Source: Staphylococcus taiwanensis (GTDB taxonomy: Bacteria; Bacillota; Bacilli; Staphylococcales; Staphylococcaceae). From it: a stretch of 64,000 nt of DNA. Made by a program: the position numbers and the translations under genes. Of this stretch, positions 48,893 to 60,387 are shown one piece after another (the first letter of the stretch is position 1; every line of letters starts with the position of its first letter). The notes under the pieces are model-generated. The model ran no database searches. It was not told the origin of the DNA and saw only the letters and a program-made list of their open reading frames with translations. The stretch is taken from assembly GCA_020544305.1 (NCBI GenBank), contig CP058667.1, forward strand, positions 1,984,001 through 2,048,000, in the 5' to 3' direction.

Positions 48893-50410
48893 TTAGTGTT
48901 TAATTAATGATTCTCCAGTCATATCTGATGGTTGCTCAACATTTAATAAATCAAGTAATGTTGGTGCTAAATCACCTAGACGACCAGTTTCACGTAATGT
49001 TACGCCTTCTTTAGTTACGATAACTGGCACTGGATTAGTTGTATGTGTCGTCATTGGTTGATCATCATCTGTTAACACTTGATCAGAGTTACCGTGGTCA
49101 GCTGTGATAATTGCATACCCATTCATGTCTAAGATTTTATCAACGACTTCACCTAAACATTCATCCACTGCTTCGATTGCTTTAATCGTTGGCTCTAACA
49201 TACCACTATGACCAACCATATCAGGGTTAGCAAAGTTTAAAAGAATTAAATCTAAATCGCCTTTGTCTAACTCTTCAAGTAACGCATCTTTAACTTCATA
49301 CGCACTCATTTCTGGTTTTAAATCGTAAGTAGCAACTTTAGGTGAATCGATTAAACGACGACGTTCACCTTCAAATTCTTCGTTACGTCCACCACTCATG
49401 AAATACGTAACGTGAGGATATTTTTCAGTTTCTGCAATACGTAATTGTTTTAAGTTGTTGTTTTGAGCAACTTCACCAATTGTGTTCGTTAAGTCTACTT
49501 TTTCGAAGACAATTTCAGCATCTACATTATCATTGTATTTAGTAAATGTAGCGTAGAATAAATCGTTGACTTGTTCTACTTTGAAACCATCAAAGGCTTT
49601 GTTAGTAAATACTTCTGATAATTGTGCTGCTCTGTCAGGACGGAAATTAAAGAAGATAACTGCATCTCCATCATTCACGCCATTATTTTGACCATCAACG
49701 ATAAATGGTTCTACGAATTCATCCGTTAAATCTTGTGCGTAGTTCGCTTCAACGCCTTCTTTAGCTGAAGCATATGAAGGTCCTTCAAAGTTACGAATCG
49801 CGTTATATGCTTTTTGTTCACGATCCCAACGTTTGTCTCGGTCCATTGCATAATAACGACCAGAAATTGATGCGAATTGACCTACACCTAATGCTTTAAA
49901 TTTAGCTTCTGTCTCTTCAATATATTTTAGCGCTGATTTTTGATCTACATCACGACCATCTAAGAATGCATGTACGTAAACTTTATCTAAACCTTTTTGT
50001 TTAGCAAGTTCTAATAATGCAAATAGATGTTGGTAATGACTGTGTACACCACCATCAGATAATAAACCAAAGACATGTAATGCAGAATGATGATCTTTAA
50101 CGTGTTGCGCAGCATTATTTAATACATCATTTTCAAAGAAATCACCATCAGCGATAGATTTATTGATGCGTGTCAAACTTTGATAGACGATACGTCCTGC
50201 ACCAATGTTCATATGACCAACTTCTGAGTTACCCATTTGGCCTTCAGGAAGGCCTACGTCTAAACCACTCGCTTCAATTTGAGTAGTAGGGTATTTGCTG
50301 TAATAGCGATCAAAATTAGGTTTGTGCGCTTGTTTTACTGCATTACCATGTTCACTCTCACGATTAGCGAAACCATCTAAAATGATTAAAGCTGTTGGTT
50401 GTTTAGCCAT
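48893..50410 (-). CDS. gpmI: 2,3-bisphosphoglycerate-independent phosphoglycerate mutase
   Basis: GpmI interconverts 3- and 2-phosphoglycerate using two Mn ions. The 505-residue protein has the alkaline-phosphatase-type [20 protein letters not shown] start, the phospho-serine in [20 protein letters not shown] (Ser about 62), and the metal ligands of [20 protein letters not shown] and [10 protein letters not shown]. It lies 2 bases after tpiA in the same operon. Confidence 0.97.
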   Translation of the reverse strand: MAKQPTALIILDGFANRESEHGNAVKQAHKPNFDRYYSKYPTTQIEASGLDVGLPEGQMGNSEVGHMNIGAGRIVYQSLTRINKSIADGDFFENDVLNNAAQHVKDHHSALHVFGLLSDGGVHSHYQHLFALLELAKQKGLDKVYVHAFLDGRDVDQKSALKYIEETEAKFKALGVGQFASISGRYYAMDRDKRWDREQKAYNAIRNFEGPSYASAKEGVEANYAQDLTDEFVEPFIVDGQNNGVNDGDAVIFFNFRPDRAAQLSEVFTNKAFDGFKVEQVNDLFYATFTKYNDNVDAEIVFEKVDLTNTIGEVAQNNNLKQLRIAETEKYPHVTYFMSGGRNEEFEGERRRLIDSPKVATYDLKPEMSAYEVKDALLEELDKGDLDLILLNFANPDMVGHSGMLEPTIKAIEAVDECLGEVVDKILDMNGYAIITADHGNSDQVLTDDDQPMTTHTTNPVPVIVTKEGVTLRETGRLGDLAPTLLDLLNVEQPSDMTGESLIKH

Positions 50411-50412
50411 AA

Positions 50413-51177
<765 letters not shown>

Positions 51178-51301
51178 TTACACTCCTATATATCATATTT
51201 GTAATTTTAGCGTTAAATATTTTCTTAAGACGACACGCCTTAATCTTTATGCTTTTTCCCTTGAAAATGTTTTAAAAAACGTAGTGATTTTCCAAAGATA
51301 A

Positions 51302-52492
51302 TTATTTATCATTAATTGCTTTAATACCTGGTAATTCAATTCCTTCAAGATATTCTAATGAAGCACCGCCACCAGTAGAAATGTGTGTGAAGTCATCTTC
51401 AAATCCTAAAGAAATTGCTGCCGCAGCAGAGTCACCGCCACCAATAATAGTTGTAGCATCTTTTAAGTTAGCAATGGCTTTACATACTCCAATTGTACCT
51501 TGAGCAAAGTTACTGAATTCAAATACACCCATAGGTCCATTCCATACTACAGTGTGTGCACCTTCTAATTCTTTAGAGAATAACTCAACTGTTTTAGGGC
51601 CAACGTCCATAGCTTCTTGATCTGAAGGAATGTCATCAATTGCAACTTCAGTAATTTTAGCGTCATTAGAGAATTCTTTTGCAACTTTTGCATCAACTGG
51701 TAAAACGATTTGGTCGCCATTACTTTCTAATAATTCTTTAGCGAAATCAATTTTATCTTCTTCTAATAGAGATAAACCAATTTCTTTACCTTGCGCTTTT
51801 AAGAAAGTATACGCCATACCGCCACCAATAAGAATTTTATCAGCGATATTCACTAAGTTTTTAATGACACCAATTTTATCTGAAACTTTTGCGCCACCTA
51901 AAATAGCAACTACTGGTTTATGTGGGTCATTAACCACGCCACCAATAAATTTAATTTCTTTTTCCATTAAATAGCCAGCTGCTGTTTCTAAGTGAGTAGA
52001 AATACCTACGTTAGAAGCATGTTCACGGTGTGCTGTACCAAAAGCGTCATTAACGAACACGTCGCCTAATGATGCCCAATATTTACCTAATTCAGGATCA
52101 TTTTTAGATTCTTTTTTACCATCTAAATCTTCAAAACGTGTATTTTCAACTAATAATACATCGCCTTCATTTAAGTTTTTGATTGCAGATTCTAATTTTT
52201 CTCCACGTGTTTCAGGTACGAAAGTAACTTCTTTACCTAATTTTTCAGATAAAGCATCAGCTACAGGTTTTAATGTTAAACCTTCTTTGTCACTTTCTTC
52301 TTTAACTTTTCCTAAGTGAGAAAATAGAACTAATTTACCACCTTGTTCGATGATATATTTAATAGTTGGTAAAGCCTGAACAATACGGTTATCATTAGTG
52401 ATTTTACCGTCTTTTAAAGGTACATTGAAATCAGCACGTTCTAAAACAACTTTTCCTTTTAAGTCTAAATCAGAAACAATTTTTTTTGCCAT
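51302..52492 (-). CDS. pgk: Phosphoglycerate kinase
   Basis: Pgk makes ATP from 1,3-bisphosphoglycerate. The 396-residue protein has [19 protein letters not shown] at the N-terminus, the [10 protein letters not shown] basic patch, the hinge segment and the nucleotide site [15 protein letters not shown] with [10 protein letters not shown] (about 370). SD GGAGGAAATTATA precedes the ATG. A hairpin in the 142-base gap upstream separates it from gapA. Confidence 0.98.
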   Translation of the reverse strand: MAKKIVSDLDLKGKVVLERADFNVPLKDGKITNDNRIVQALPTIKYIIEQGGKLVLFSHLGKVKEESDKEGLTLKPVADALSEKLGKEVTFVPETRGEKLESAIKNLNEGDVLLVENTRFEDLDGKKESKNDPELGKYWASLGDVFVNDAFGTAHREHASNVGISTHLETAAGYLMEKEIKFIGGVVNDPHKPVVAILGGAKVSDKIGVIKNLVNIADKILIGGGMAYTFLKAQGKEIGLSLLEEDKIDFAKELLESNGDQIVLPVDAKVAKEFSNDAKITEVAIDDIPSDQEAMDVGPKTVELFSKELEGAHTVVWNGPMGVFEFSNFAQGTIGVCKAIANLKDATTIIGGGDSAAAAISLGFEDDFTHISTGGGASLEYLEGIELPGIKAINDK

Positions 52493-52529
52493 TATAATTT
52501 CCTCCTCTAATAGGAATTATTCATATAAA

Positions 52530-52562
52530 AATAAGCGGAGAAGCGTTAGTGCTCCCCGCTTA
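52530..52562 (-). terminator. Hairpin between gapA and pgk
   Basis: On the minus strand AAGCGGGGAGC and GCTTCTCCGCTT form a strong stem followed by ATTTTTAT. As an incomplete terminator it would give more gapA than pgk-to-eno mRNA. Confidence 0.65.
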
Positions 52563-52634
52563 CTCATAAGCTAACTTATTTCAATAATTTGTACAAGTGT
52601 ACTGAGCACAAGTTTATTTAACTATGCTTCTAAA

Positions 52635-53687
<1,053 letters not shown>

Positions 53688-53690
53688 TTA

Positions 53691-54707
53691 TTACTTATTT
53701 AATATTACTTTTGCTGCTGCTTCATCAGTGATTAATACTGTGTTTTTAGGTGCAATACTTAAGTAAGCTTTAATTGCTTCTCCTTTAGATTGCCCTCCTG
53801 CAACAGCGAATATAAAATCTTTGGTTTCTAAATCTTCAAGCTGTAGTCCAATCGTCTTCACTTTGTAGACTACATTTCCTTGAGAGTCAAAATAGTAACC
53901 GAAAGCTTCTGCAACGGCTTGGTGATGTTGAAGGCTTTCAATCACTTCATCTGACGATTGTCTACGACGCGCCATCTTCAGCGCATCACCAATACCGTGA
54001 ATTGTTATATTTGCTTGCTTAATTTTATCTAATGTATGTACCACGGAAGGTTCCATTAATAATGTATTGTAAGTAGATTCGCTCACATTATCTGGTACAT
54101 ATAGTGTTGTGTAATAGCCACCAGTCTGTTGGGCCATGCTAGCTGAAATCGTATTCGCTTGGTAGACCATATTTTCACCAAGACCACCACGAGCTGGAAC
54201 GAAAAATACATTAAATGGTAGCAAGTGCATTGCACGACTAACATTAGCCATTGTTGAACCACCCGTTACCGATACAATTGCATCCTCGTATAAAATACTT
54301 TCAAGTAATTGTCCAGCTTGTCTTCCCATTTCAGACTTAACATTTTCTTGACTATCTGAATCACCTGGTATCACATGAACTTCTTTAATATTAAAATTCG
54401 ATTTAATTTGTTCGGCCAACTGATTATCATCTGTATAAACATTAAAGTAATCATTAAGTTGTTTTAAAACTTCAGTGCCTTCATCAGTAATTTCCATTCC
54501 GGTTGATTTAACTTGGATTAGATCTTGCTTTTTCAACATATCCGTTTCAGATCTTAATACGCGTTCTGTAATATCCATATGTTCACTAAGGCTTCTTCTT
54601 CCTACTGGTTGATTGTTTGAGATAGTAGTTAAGATAGAAAAGCGACGATACATTTTATCGATTAAATCAGGTATCAACTTTTGCTGTATTTTAATCAGGT
54701 CTTTCAC
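53691..54707 (-). CDS. gapR: GapR/CggR, central glycolytic repressor
   Basis: GapR (CggR in Bacillus) represses the gap operon and is released by fructose 1,6-bisphosphate. The 338-residue SorC-family protein has an N-terminal winged helix (NQPVGRRSLSEHMDITERVL, about 32-51) and a sugar-binding domain with VSVTGGSTMANVSRAMHLLP (about 145) and FAVAGGQSKGEAI near the end. It heads gapA-pgk-tpiA-gpmI-eno. The SD GGAGGAAGGTAGTAG precedes a GTG/ATG region at 54707. Confidence 0.94.
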   Translation of the reverse strand: MKDLIKIQQKLIPDLIDKMYRRFSILTTISNNQPVGRRSLSEHMDITERVLRSETDMLKKQDLIQVKSTGMEITDEGTEVLKQLNDYFNVYTDDNQLAEQIKSNFNIKEVHVIPGDSDSQENVKSEMGRQAGQLLESILYEDAIVSVTGGSTMANVSRAMHLLPFNVFFVPARGGLGENMVYQANTISASMAQQTGGYYTTLYVPDNVSESTYNTLLMEPSVVHTLDKIKQANITIHGIGDALKMARRRQSSDEVIESLQHHQAVAEAFGYYFDSQGNVVYKVKTIGLQLEDLETKDFIFAVAGGQSKGEAIKAYLSIAPKNTVLITDEAAAKVILNK

Positions 54708-54760
54708 TACTACCTTCCTCCTTTATATCTAAAAGGTAACCAATAGTATAGAAGTGGGTT

Positions 54761-54797
54761 GACCAATTACGTCCCGCCTGGGACAAAATCCAACCTC
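54761..54797 (-). promoter_or_regulatory. CggR/GapR operator
   Basis: The minus strand reads a degenerate left half ending TTTTGTC (54782-54797), then CGGGACGTAATTGGTC (54761-54776). The known Bacillus CggR operator is two tandem CGGGAC-N6-TGTC-type halves. Spacing and the position downstream of the promoter match. The left half lacks a clear CGGGAC. Confidence 0.75.
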
Positions 54798-54808
54798 TTA
54801 CACTTGCA

Positions 54809-54837
54809 ATAGTACTATTGTGTTTATGAAATTGCAA
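54809..54837 (-). promoter_or_regulatory. Promoter of the gapR operon
   Basis: TTGCAA (54832-54837), 17 bases, TACTAT (54809-54814) on the minus strand, just upstream of the CggR-type operator so that the repressor would block elongation. The remaining part of 54838-55049 is AT-rich; I see nothing else in it. Confidence 0.6.
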
Positions 54838-55049
54838 GAGAAAAACTCTAATATTTAAAATTATCTGTAAAATTCGCTATTTTAAGTAAAATATCACTAT
54901 CAATCGCGTATTTCCATAGATAATTTCTCTTATTTTTAAATATTACCCTTAAAAACGAAATTGTATTCTTTTTCGACTTGCGATTCATTATTTTTATCTT
55001 TTTAAAATTTTCATATACAATTAAATAAAAAATGTGGGGAGGCTATGAC

Positions 55050-55268
55050 ATGACACGAGAAAATTCGAATGATGTAGAGGTTATTGACCCTTCTGATCGT
55101 AGATATAAAGATGATGACTATTTCAATGATAGAAACAATCATGAAACCAACAATTATTCAGTTCATTATCGTTATGGATGTGGCTGTCCTTTTGGTTGTC
55201 TTTCTTCAATATTCATTTCAGTTTTACTTTCAATTATATTAACGTTTTTATTGAATTGGATATTTTAA
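55050..55268 (+). CDS. Small tail-anchored membrane protein
   Basis: A 72-residue protein with an acidic, Asn-rich cytoplasmic part (TRENSNDVEVIDPSDRRYKD), a cysteine cluster YGCGCPFGCLSS, and one C-terminal span IFISVLLSIILTFLLNWIF. The ATG at 55050 lies 7 bases after GGGGAGG, better than the ATG at 55032. It has no recognised family. The GCGCPFGC motif next to the membrane is unusual. Confidence 0.7.
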   Translation: MTRENSNDVEVIDPSDRRYKDDDYFNDRNNHETNNYSVHYRYGCGCPFGCLSSIFISVLLSIILTFLLNWIF

Positions 55269-55347
55269 CGTTTTATGAAGATATATTGAATTACAAATTC
55301 TGTTTATATATCATTCAGTATTTATTATCAATGGCAACAATTGTAAA

Positions 55348-55402
55348 AAAGGAGTGAAACGGAATTTTTAAAATCATTTCGTCGTTTCACTCCAACTTAT
55401 TT
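55348..55402. terminator. Repeat-derived bidirectional terminator
   Basis: GGAGTGAAACG pairs perfectly with CGTTTCACTCC across about 21 bases, followed by AACTT. The layout resembles the first hairpin of the dispersed repeat at 32.4 kb. Confidence 0.65.
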
Positions 55403-55445
55403 AACTTGATAAATTTTATTAACCTGGACAGTTATTTATATAACG

Positions 55446-56243
55446 TTAGTTATCATCACTTGATGATTGTTGTGATGAATTACTTCGTGATTGTGCACTA
55501 CTGCTTTGCACTGATTGTTGTGTCGCAGTTTGTTTCGTAGATGATTGTGTTGTTGTCTTTTGTTGTGTCTGTGGTGACTGTTGTGTTTGTTGTGTGCTAT
55601 TTTGAGCATTTGATTGATTACTTTGTGAAGTTTGATTATTATGATCACTATCATTATTTGTAGTGTTATTTGATTTATCTGATTCTGTGCTATCGCTTTG
55701 GTTACTTGCTTTATCATTATTGCTATTACTATTAGCATCAGTATCCTTTTCTTCAGATGCTTGCTCTTCTGTGCTAGGTTCTTTTTTAGATGTATCTTCT
55801 TTCGTAGCTTTTTCTTCAGTAGTTGCTTCTTCTGAAGATTGTTTTGTAGGTTGTTTTTCTTGTGTTGTCGCTTGTTTCGTAGTTTTTTCTTGAGTAGATG
55901 GTGTTGCTTGATGTGTTTGACGTTGTTCTGTCTGTGGTGATTGTTTCACTGCGTTTTGTTGAGTAGCTTTATCATCACCATTATTATCTTCGGTTGTTTT
56001 CTTATCTTCACTCGTCTTTTTATCTTCTTTCGTTTTTTCTTTTTTATCTTTATGTTCTTCTGTTGACTGATTATTTAAACGTTCATTTGCTCTATTGGAA
56101 TGATCTACAAAAGAAAAAATCGCAAAAGCCAATCCACCTAGTAAAAGGAGAACAATGACAGTACTAATTACTTTCGAAATACCACTCATTTTTTTCTTTT
56201 CCGGCTCTTCAAAGTCTTCTCTATTTCTATTCTTCTTAGACAT
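55446..56243 (-). CDS. Single-span protein with long Ser/Thr/Gln-rich tail
   Basis: A 265-residue protein. The cytoplasmic head (KKNRNREDFEEPEKKKMSGI) is followed by one span (VISTVIVLLLLGGLAFAIFS, about 24-45) and about 215 residues composed of Lys/Glu/Thr then Ser/Gln/Asn. The tail is predicted unstructured and outside the cell, with many imperfect short repeats. No LPXTG or enzyme motif. It resembles in composition the protein at 34.9 kb. Role unknown; a wall-spanning or surface role is inferred. Confidence 0.75.
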   Translation of the reverse strand: MSKKNRNREDFEEPEKKKMSGISKVISTVIVLLLLGGLAFAIFSFVDHSNRANERLNNQSTEEHKDKKEKTKEDKKTSEDKKTTEDNNGDDKATQQNAVKQSPQTEQRQTHQATPSTQEKTTKQATTQEKQPTKQSSEEATTEEKATKEDTSKKEPSTEEQASEEKDTDANSNSNNDKASNQSDSTESDKSNNTTNNDSDHNNQTSQSNQSNAQNSTQQTQQSPQTQQKTTTQSSTKQTATQQSVQSSSAQSRSNSSQQSSSDDN

Positions 56244-56441
56244 AAGCTACCTCACTTTTAGATATTCTTTACAGTCCCCTGAATGTAGCATATTATTTTA
56301 CAACAAATCTCTTGAAAATGATATTAAAAGGATTAGGAGATGAAAACAAATTGATATATAATCACTTATATATGATAACATCATAAGTAAATACAAACAC
56401 TATTAATCTAAATTTTATTTTAATTTGAAAGTGTGATATAG

Positions 56442-56621
56442 ATGCGACAAAATTTTTCGAAAGATATATTTGAAGATGATAAAGTACCAAATCGTGGATT
56501 AAAATCAATGATGATTAATAATGACAATTATGATGATTCAAATTCTTCCAAATTTGATTTCTTATTCATTTCAATCATTGTCGTTTCTTTAATCATATTA
56601 TTCTTAATCTTTTATATTTAG
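56442..56621 (+). CDS. Small tail-anchored membrane protein
   Basis: A 59-residue ORF: hydrophilic start MRQNFSKDIFEDDKVPNRGL, Asn/Asp-rich middle and one C-terminal span FLFISIIVVSLIILFLIFYI. The layout parallels the protein at 55.05 kb. The ribosome site is weak (GAAAGTGTGAT), so expression is uncertain. It converges with a probable sRNA. Confidence 0.55.
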   Translation: MRQNFSKDIFEDDKVPNRGLKSMMINNDNYDDSNSSKFDFLFISIIVVSLIILFLIFYI

Positions 56622-56637
56622 TATTATAATAGACATA

Positions 56638-56763
56638 TAAAAGGCCCATACGTTTCTCGCATGGGCTACTACTAAAGGGAGTCAAAATTGACCTTCGTTT
56701 GTATATTTTATGGGGTATACTCATTTAACTAAAAGATGTTGAAATCATCTATAGCGAAGGTAC
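56638..56763 (-). ncRNA. rsaH: Probable sRNA RsaH
   Basis: A leftward RNA of about 125 bases is suggested by a TATAAT (56770-56775) and an intrinsic terminator GCCCATGCG...CGTATGGGC followed by CTTTTATATG (56641-56666). It folds several hairpins (ACCTTCG/CGAAGGT, GATGATTTCAACATC, GTCAATTTTGAC) and has the C-rich TCCC and ACCCC stretches of the RsaE/F/H group. As I recall, RsaH in S. aureus lies next to this epimerase gene, near clpP. The -35 is poor. The gap 56764-56921 holds nothing else I can name. Confidence 0.65.
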
Positions 56764-56921
56764 AACTTTATTATAACTTAACTTATATAAAATTAAATCC
56801 GGTTTACAGCATAAGAAATGACATATTATTGACTAATCATTGTATATTTTTTGAACATCATTTATTAGTTGTAAATAATAAAAATGAATATCTTAATTAA
56901 AAAATTAACAGAGGTGTATAT

Positions 56922-57818
56922 ATGAGACAATTCTTAATTACTGGTGGAACTGGAATGGTCGGTAGTCATTTAGTAAATGAATTAAAAAAACAAGACGTAC
57001 ACGTTACTATCCTAACGCGTAGTGACAAGGAAAGTGATGAACCTAAAATTTCATATGTTAATTGGTCTAAAGAAGGATGGGAAGATCAAGTTCCTGATAT
57101 AGATGTAGTTATTAACTTAGCAGGTGCAACTTTAAATAAACGTTGGACACCGTCTTATAAACAACTCATTATGACAAGTCGTATACAGTCCACACAAGCA
57201 CTGGTTGATTTATTTACTCAAAGAGAACATAAACCTGAAGTACTCTTTAACGCTAGCGCTATGGGCTATTATCCACCAAATCTATATCATAGTTACACTG
57301 AAATGTACCAAACGCTTCCTTTTGACTTTTTATCTGATGTTGTTTATCAATGGGAACGATTCGCTAAACGTTTCGAAGCATTTGGAACACGTGTTGTACT
57401 AGGAAGATTTAGCATGATTTTATCTGCTGATGGTGGCGCACTACAAACTATGAAATTACCGTATAAATACTTCGTTGGCGGTAAATTAGGTTCTGGTTTC
57501 CAATGGTATTCTTGGATTCATATCGAGGACTTAGTTAGCGCTATACTGTTCATTATTGATCATCCACAAGCTAAAGGTCCTTTCAATCTCGCTTCACCAA
57601 TTGCAGAACGTCAAAATTTATTTGGTTATACACTTGCGCGTACAATGCATAAACCTCATGAAACATGGGCGCCTTCACTAGCTATGAGAGCTGTTTTAGG
57701 TGAGATGTCAACAGTTGTACTAGATACTCAAAAAGTTTTACCTAACAAACTGGATGCATTAGGTTTTAACTTTAAATATCCTAATTTGAAGCTAGCACTT
57801 GAAGATTTAATTGACTAA
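56922..57818 (+). CDS. TIGR01777 family epimerase
   Basis: A 298-residue extended short-chain dehydrogenase-type protein, family TIGR01777 (YfcH/SulA-like). The NAD(P) motif [15 protein letters not shown] opens it; ASAMGYYPP stands where YxxxK enzymes have the active site, and [20 protein letters not shown] and [13 protein letters not shown] follow. It is sometimes annotated as a cell-division inhibitor homologue, which is poorly supported. A small membrane protein follows 22 bases later. Confidence 0.88.
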   Translation: MRQFLITGGTGMVGSHLVNELKKQDVHVTILTRSDKESDEPKISYVNWSKEGWEDQVPDIDVVINLAGATLNKRWTPSYKQLIMTSRIQSTQALVDLFTQREHKPEVLFNASAMGYYPPNLYHSYTEMYQTLPFDFLSDVVYQWERFAKRFEAFGTRVVLGRFSMILSADGGALQTMKLPYKYFVGGKLGSGFQWYSWIHIEDLVSAILFIIDHPQAKGPFNLASPIAERQNLFGYTLARTMHKPHETWAPSLAMRAVLGEMSTVVLDTQKVLPNKLDALGFNFKYPNLKLALEDLID

Positions 57819-57840
57819 TAGTCATAGGAGTTTTTGAAAT

Positions 57841-58038
57841 ATGAATGACAATAAATTAACTTATATTTTACTAATGATTGCTAGTATCTTTCTTATATTA
57901 AATGGGATTTTTGCATTCGAACATGATTTTATAATTATCTTAATGTCTATTTTATTCATTATTGTAGGCTTAGTACTTCTTGCTATCTCAATACAATTAT
58001 TCTTGAAAAGTTCATCTCAAAATCGCAAACGTCAATAA
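57841..58038 (+). CDS. Small two-span membrane protein
   Basis: A 65-residue protein with two hydrophobic segments (YILLMIASIFLILNGIFAF and FIIILMSILFIIVGLVLLAI) and a basic C-terminal tail (KSSSQNRKRQ). AGGAG lies 9 bases before the ATG. It is downstream of the epimerase gene and upstream of a terminator, so the two form one transcript. Function unknown. Confidence 0.7.
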   Translation: MNDNKLTYILLMIASIFLILNGIFAFEHDFIIILMSILFIIVGLVLLAISIQLFLKSSSQNRKRQ

Positions 58039-58055
58039 AAGCAATTGTAACCATA

Positions 58056-58106
58056 AAAAAGCTCCCTTCAAAGTGTTCATTCATTGTCTACTTCGAAGGG
58101 AGCTAA
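58056..58106. terminator. Bidirectional terminator between the epimerase operon and clpP
   Basis: AGCTCCCTTC pairs with GAAGGGAGCT across about 28 bases, with A and T runs outside. Confidence 0.8.
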
Positions 58107-58137
58107 TTATATATATTATAATTCAAAAATAATGATA

Positions 58138-58731
58138 TTATGCGTTTTGATCTTCAGGTTGCATTACGTTATCGATTAAGCCATATTCTTTCGCTTCATC
58201 AGCTGTTAAGAAATTATCACGGTCAGTATCTTGTTGAATTTTTTCAATGCTTTGACCTGTACGTTCAGCTAAAATTCTGTTTAATTTTTCACGTGTTTTT
58301 AAGATGTGGTTAGCAGCAATTTCAATTTCAGTTGCTTGACCTTGTGCACCACCTAGTGGTTGGTGAATCATTACTTCAGCATTTGGTAATGCAAAACGTT
58401 TACCTTTAGCACCAGCAGCAAGTAAGAATGATCCCATTGAAGCTGCCATACCAATACAAATTGTTTGTACGTCTGGTTTTATATGTTGAATTGTATCATA
58501 AATTGCGAAACCAGCTGTGACACTACCACCTGGAGAGTTGATATATAAATAGATATCTTTCTCAGAGTCTTGCGCTTGTAAGAATAGCAATTGTGATACA
58601 ATTGAATTTGCTACATTGTCATCAATAGCAGAGCCTAACATGATGATGCGGTCTTTTAATAAACGAGAGTAAATGTCATACGCACGTTCTCCACGATTTG
58701 TTGTTTCAATAACTGTAGGAATTAAATTCAT
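58138..58731 (-). CDS. clpP: ClpP, ATP-dependent Clp protease proteolytic subunit
   Basis: ClpP is the serine protease core working with ClpX and ClpC. The 197-residue protein has the catalytic Ser98 in [14 protein letters not shown], His123 in [13 protein letters not shown] and Asp172 in [13 protein letters not shown]. The N-terminal [20 protein letters not shown] is the family start. It is monocistronic, with a CtsR box over the -35. SD AAGGAGG. Confidence 0.98.
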   Translation of the reverse strand: MNLIPTVIETTNRGERAYDIYSRLLKDRIIMLGSAIDDNVANSIVSQLLFLQAQDSEKDIYLYINSPGGSVTAGFAIYDTIQHIKPDVQTICIGMAASMGSFLLAAGAKGKRFALPNAEVMIHQPLGGAQGQATEIEIAANHILKTREKLNRILAERTGQSIEKIQQDTDRDNFLTADEAKEYGLIDNVMQPEDQNA

Positions 58732-58766
58732 TTATATTTCCTCCTTATGATTAACTGTTATTTTGT

Positions 58767-58796
58767 ATTTTACATCAAAAGTCAAAAATGGTCAAA
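58767..58796 (-). promoter_or_regulatory. clpP promoter with overlapping CtsR operator
   Basis: Minus-strand TTGACC (58790-58795), 17 bases, TAAAAT (58767-58772). The plus strand across 58780-58796 reads AGTCAAA-AAT-GGTCAAA, a perfect match to the CtsR heptad RGTCAAA-NAN-RGTCAAA, covering the -35. This is heat/stress control of clpP. Confidence 0.85.
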
Positions 58797-58920
58797 AATT
58801 AAACTCACTCTTCCATAAAATTTGACCATATTTTAAAATATTTTGTACACTATAAACTACATACAGATTGTACTTTTAAATTAACAAATAGTACAGAAAT
58901 TCGGATTTTTTACTTTTTAA

Positions 58921-58992
58921 CTCCTCGTAGTGTAATGGATAGCACGTAAGATTCCGGTTCTTAAGATAGAGGTTCGATTCCTCTCGAGGGGG
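58921..58992 (+). tRNA. tRNA-Arg (anticodon CCG)
   Basis: A full cloverleaf in 72 bases: acceptor CTCCTCG/CGAGGGG (one wobble), D stem GTGT/GCAC, anticodon stem TAAGA/TCTTA around TTCCGGT (anticodon CCG, codon CGG), and T arm AGAGG-TTCGATT-CCTCT. CCA is not encoded. It stands alone between clpP and whiA. Confidence 0.95.
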
Positions 58993-59022
58993 CTAATCAC
59001 TTTAAATTACAACTATTTTCAA

Positions 59023-59056
59023 ACTGAGAACGCTGTTATGAGGGCGTTCTTTTTAT
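59023..59056 (+). terminator. Terminator of tRNA-Arg
   Basis: AGAACGC pairs with GCGTTCT and is followed by TTTTATTTT. Confidence 0.75.
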
Positions 59057-59099
59057 TTTGCCTTATGGTAAAACACCATATGAAATTTATTTTTTGTAA

Positions 59100-59312
59100 T
59101 GAAAGAGACTAGAACAGAATTCTTCTGAATTCGTCGTACTCCCAACTTGCTTTACTTGTAGAATTTCTTTGGGAAATTCTCTTTGCTAGGGCTCCCCCAC
59201 CTCGCAAGAATGACTAGATCTGAGTAAAGCTTGATTTAAAGTGCATTCTCAGCTCAGTCCGCTACTGCGAAATGACAATGTAGTCTTTTACTATAAATTT
59301 GTCCCGACTCTT
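59100..59312. repeat. Dispersed staphylococcal intergenic repeat, copy 3 (full)
   Basis: It contains ACAGAATTC, CAACTTGCTTTACTTGTAGA, GGGCTCCCCCACC, AATGACTAGATCTGAGTAAA, GCTTGATT and CAGTCCGCTACTGCGAAAT in the same order as copies 1 and 2. It lies between rightward tRNA-Arg and leftward whiA. Confidence 0.75.
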
Positions 59313-59317
59313 TAACT

Positions 59318-60262
59318 TTATAATTCTATTTTTTCGCCACTTCGTATTTTATCAGCAAGTTCATTTAATTTTCTCAATCGATGGTTAACACCGGATTTAG
59401 AAATGGCACCCGTAGAAACCATTTCACCCAATTCTTTCAACGAAATTTCTTGATGCTCTACACGAAGTTTAGCAATTTCTCTTAAACGATCTGGTAAATT
59501 ATCCAAGCCAATTTCTTGATCGATTAATTGAATACTCTCTACCTGTTTCATGGCCGCACTTACTGTTTTATTTAAATTAGCTGTCTCGCAATTAACTAAT
59601 CGGTTAACAGAATTTCTCATATCCCTAACAATTCGTACATCCTCAAATTTTAACAAAGCTTGATAACCACCTATCAAACTTAGAAAATCTGATATTTTTT
59701 CTGCTTCTTTCAAATAAGCGATACTACCCTTTTTACGTTCTAGATGTTTAGCATTCAAACCATAGCTATTCATTAACTTAGTTAAACCTTCAGAATGGTT
59801 CTCATATTGTGAAAAAATTTCTAAATGATACGAAGATGTCTCTGGATTATTAACTGAGCCACCAGCTAAAAACGCACCACGTAAATAACTTCTGCGCATT
59901 TCATCATCTTGAATCATACTTGCATCAATGTCATGTACAAAAATACCATTTTTCAAAATGCCAAGTTCATCTAGTATTTCCTTTGCACGTACTTTTGTAC
60001 GGCATATATAAATATTATTTTTCTTTAGTTTCATTTTTTTACGTACTAAAATTTCAACTTCCACATTAAATATACGCTTAATAAGTGAATATATTCGTCT
60101 TGCTGTGGTAGCATTTTCTGTTTGAACATTAATTACAAATTGTTGATTAGATAGGCTAAGTGCACCGTTCATACGAATTAACGCGCTAAGCTCTGCCTTA
60201 GCATTGGCTTCATCTACTTCTATACGTGTTAATTCATTTTTCATCTCTGAAGCAAAACTCAT
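59318..60262 (-). CDS. whiA: WhiA, DNA-binding regulator
   Basis: WhiA is a Gram-positive protein with an N-terminal homing-endonuclease-like LAGLIDADG fold and a C-terminal helix-turn-helix, linked to cell division and chromosome segregation. The 314-residue protein has [25 protein letters not shown] core (about 132-152) and the [23 protein letters not shown] (about 275). I start at ATG 60262; a GTG one codon upstream is also possible with AGGAGG. It follows yvcK in the rapZ-yvcK-whiA run. Confidence 0.95.
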   Translation of the reverse strand: MSFASEMKNELTRIEVDEANAKAELSALIRMNGALSLSNQQFVINVQTENATTARRIYSLIKRIFNVEVEILVRKKMKLKKNNIYICRTKVRAKEILDELGILKNGIFVHDIDASMIQDDEMRRSYLRGAFLAGGSVNNPETSSYHLEIFSQYENHSEGLTKLMNSYGLNAKHLERKKGSIAYLKEAEKISDFLSLIGGYQALLKFEDVRIVRDMRNSVNRLVNCETANLNKTVSAAMKQVESIQLIDQEIGLDNLPDRLREIAKLRVEHQEISLKELGEMVSTGAISKSGVNHRLRKLNELADKIRSGEKIEL

Positions 60263-60387
60263 CACAAATACCCTCCTCTAATCTCGTTATAAACATATGC
60301 AATTAACATTCTATCTCACTTATCATTCGTACAAATACTTCTATTAATAAACATATGCAATTTATCATAACATAATTATCTACAAGA

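Noticed and set aside
51630..51974. 114-codon plus-strand frame opposite pgk
   Set aside because: Antisense shadow of a highly conserved gene, no ribosome site and no family resemblance.
55436..55738. Ile/Gln/His-rich open frame overlapping the Ser/Gln-rich tail gene
   Set aside because: It is a shifted reading of the low-complexity CAA-rich repeats of the real gene; it has no ribosome site.
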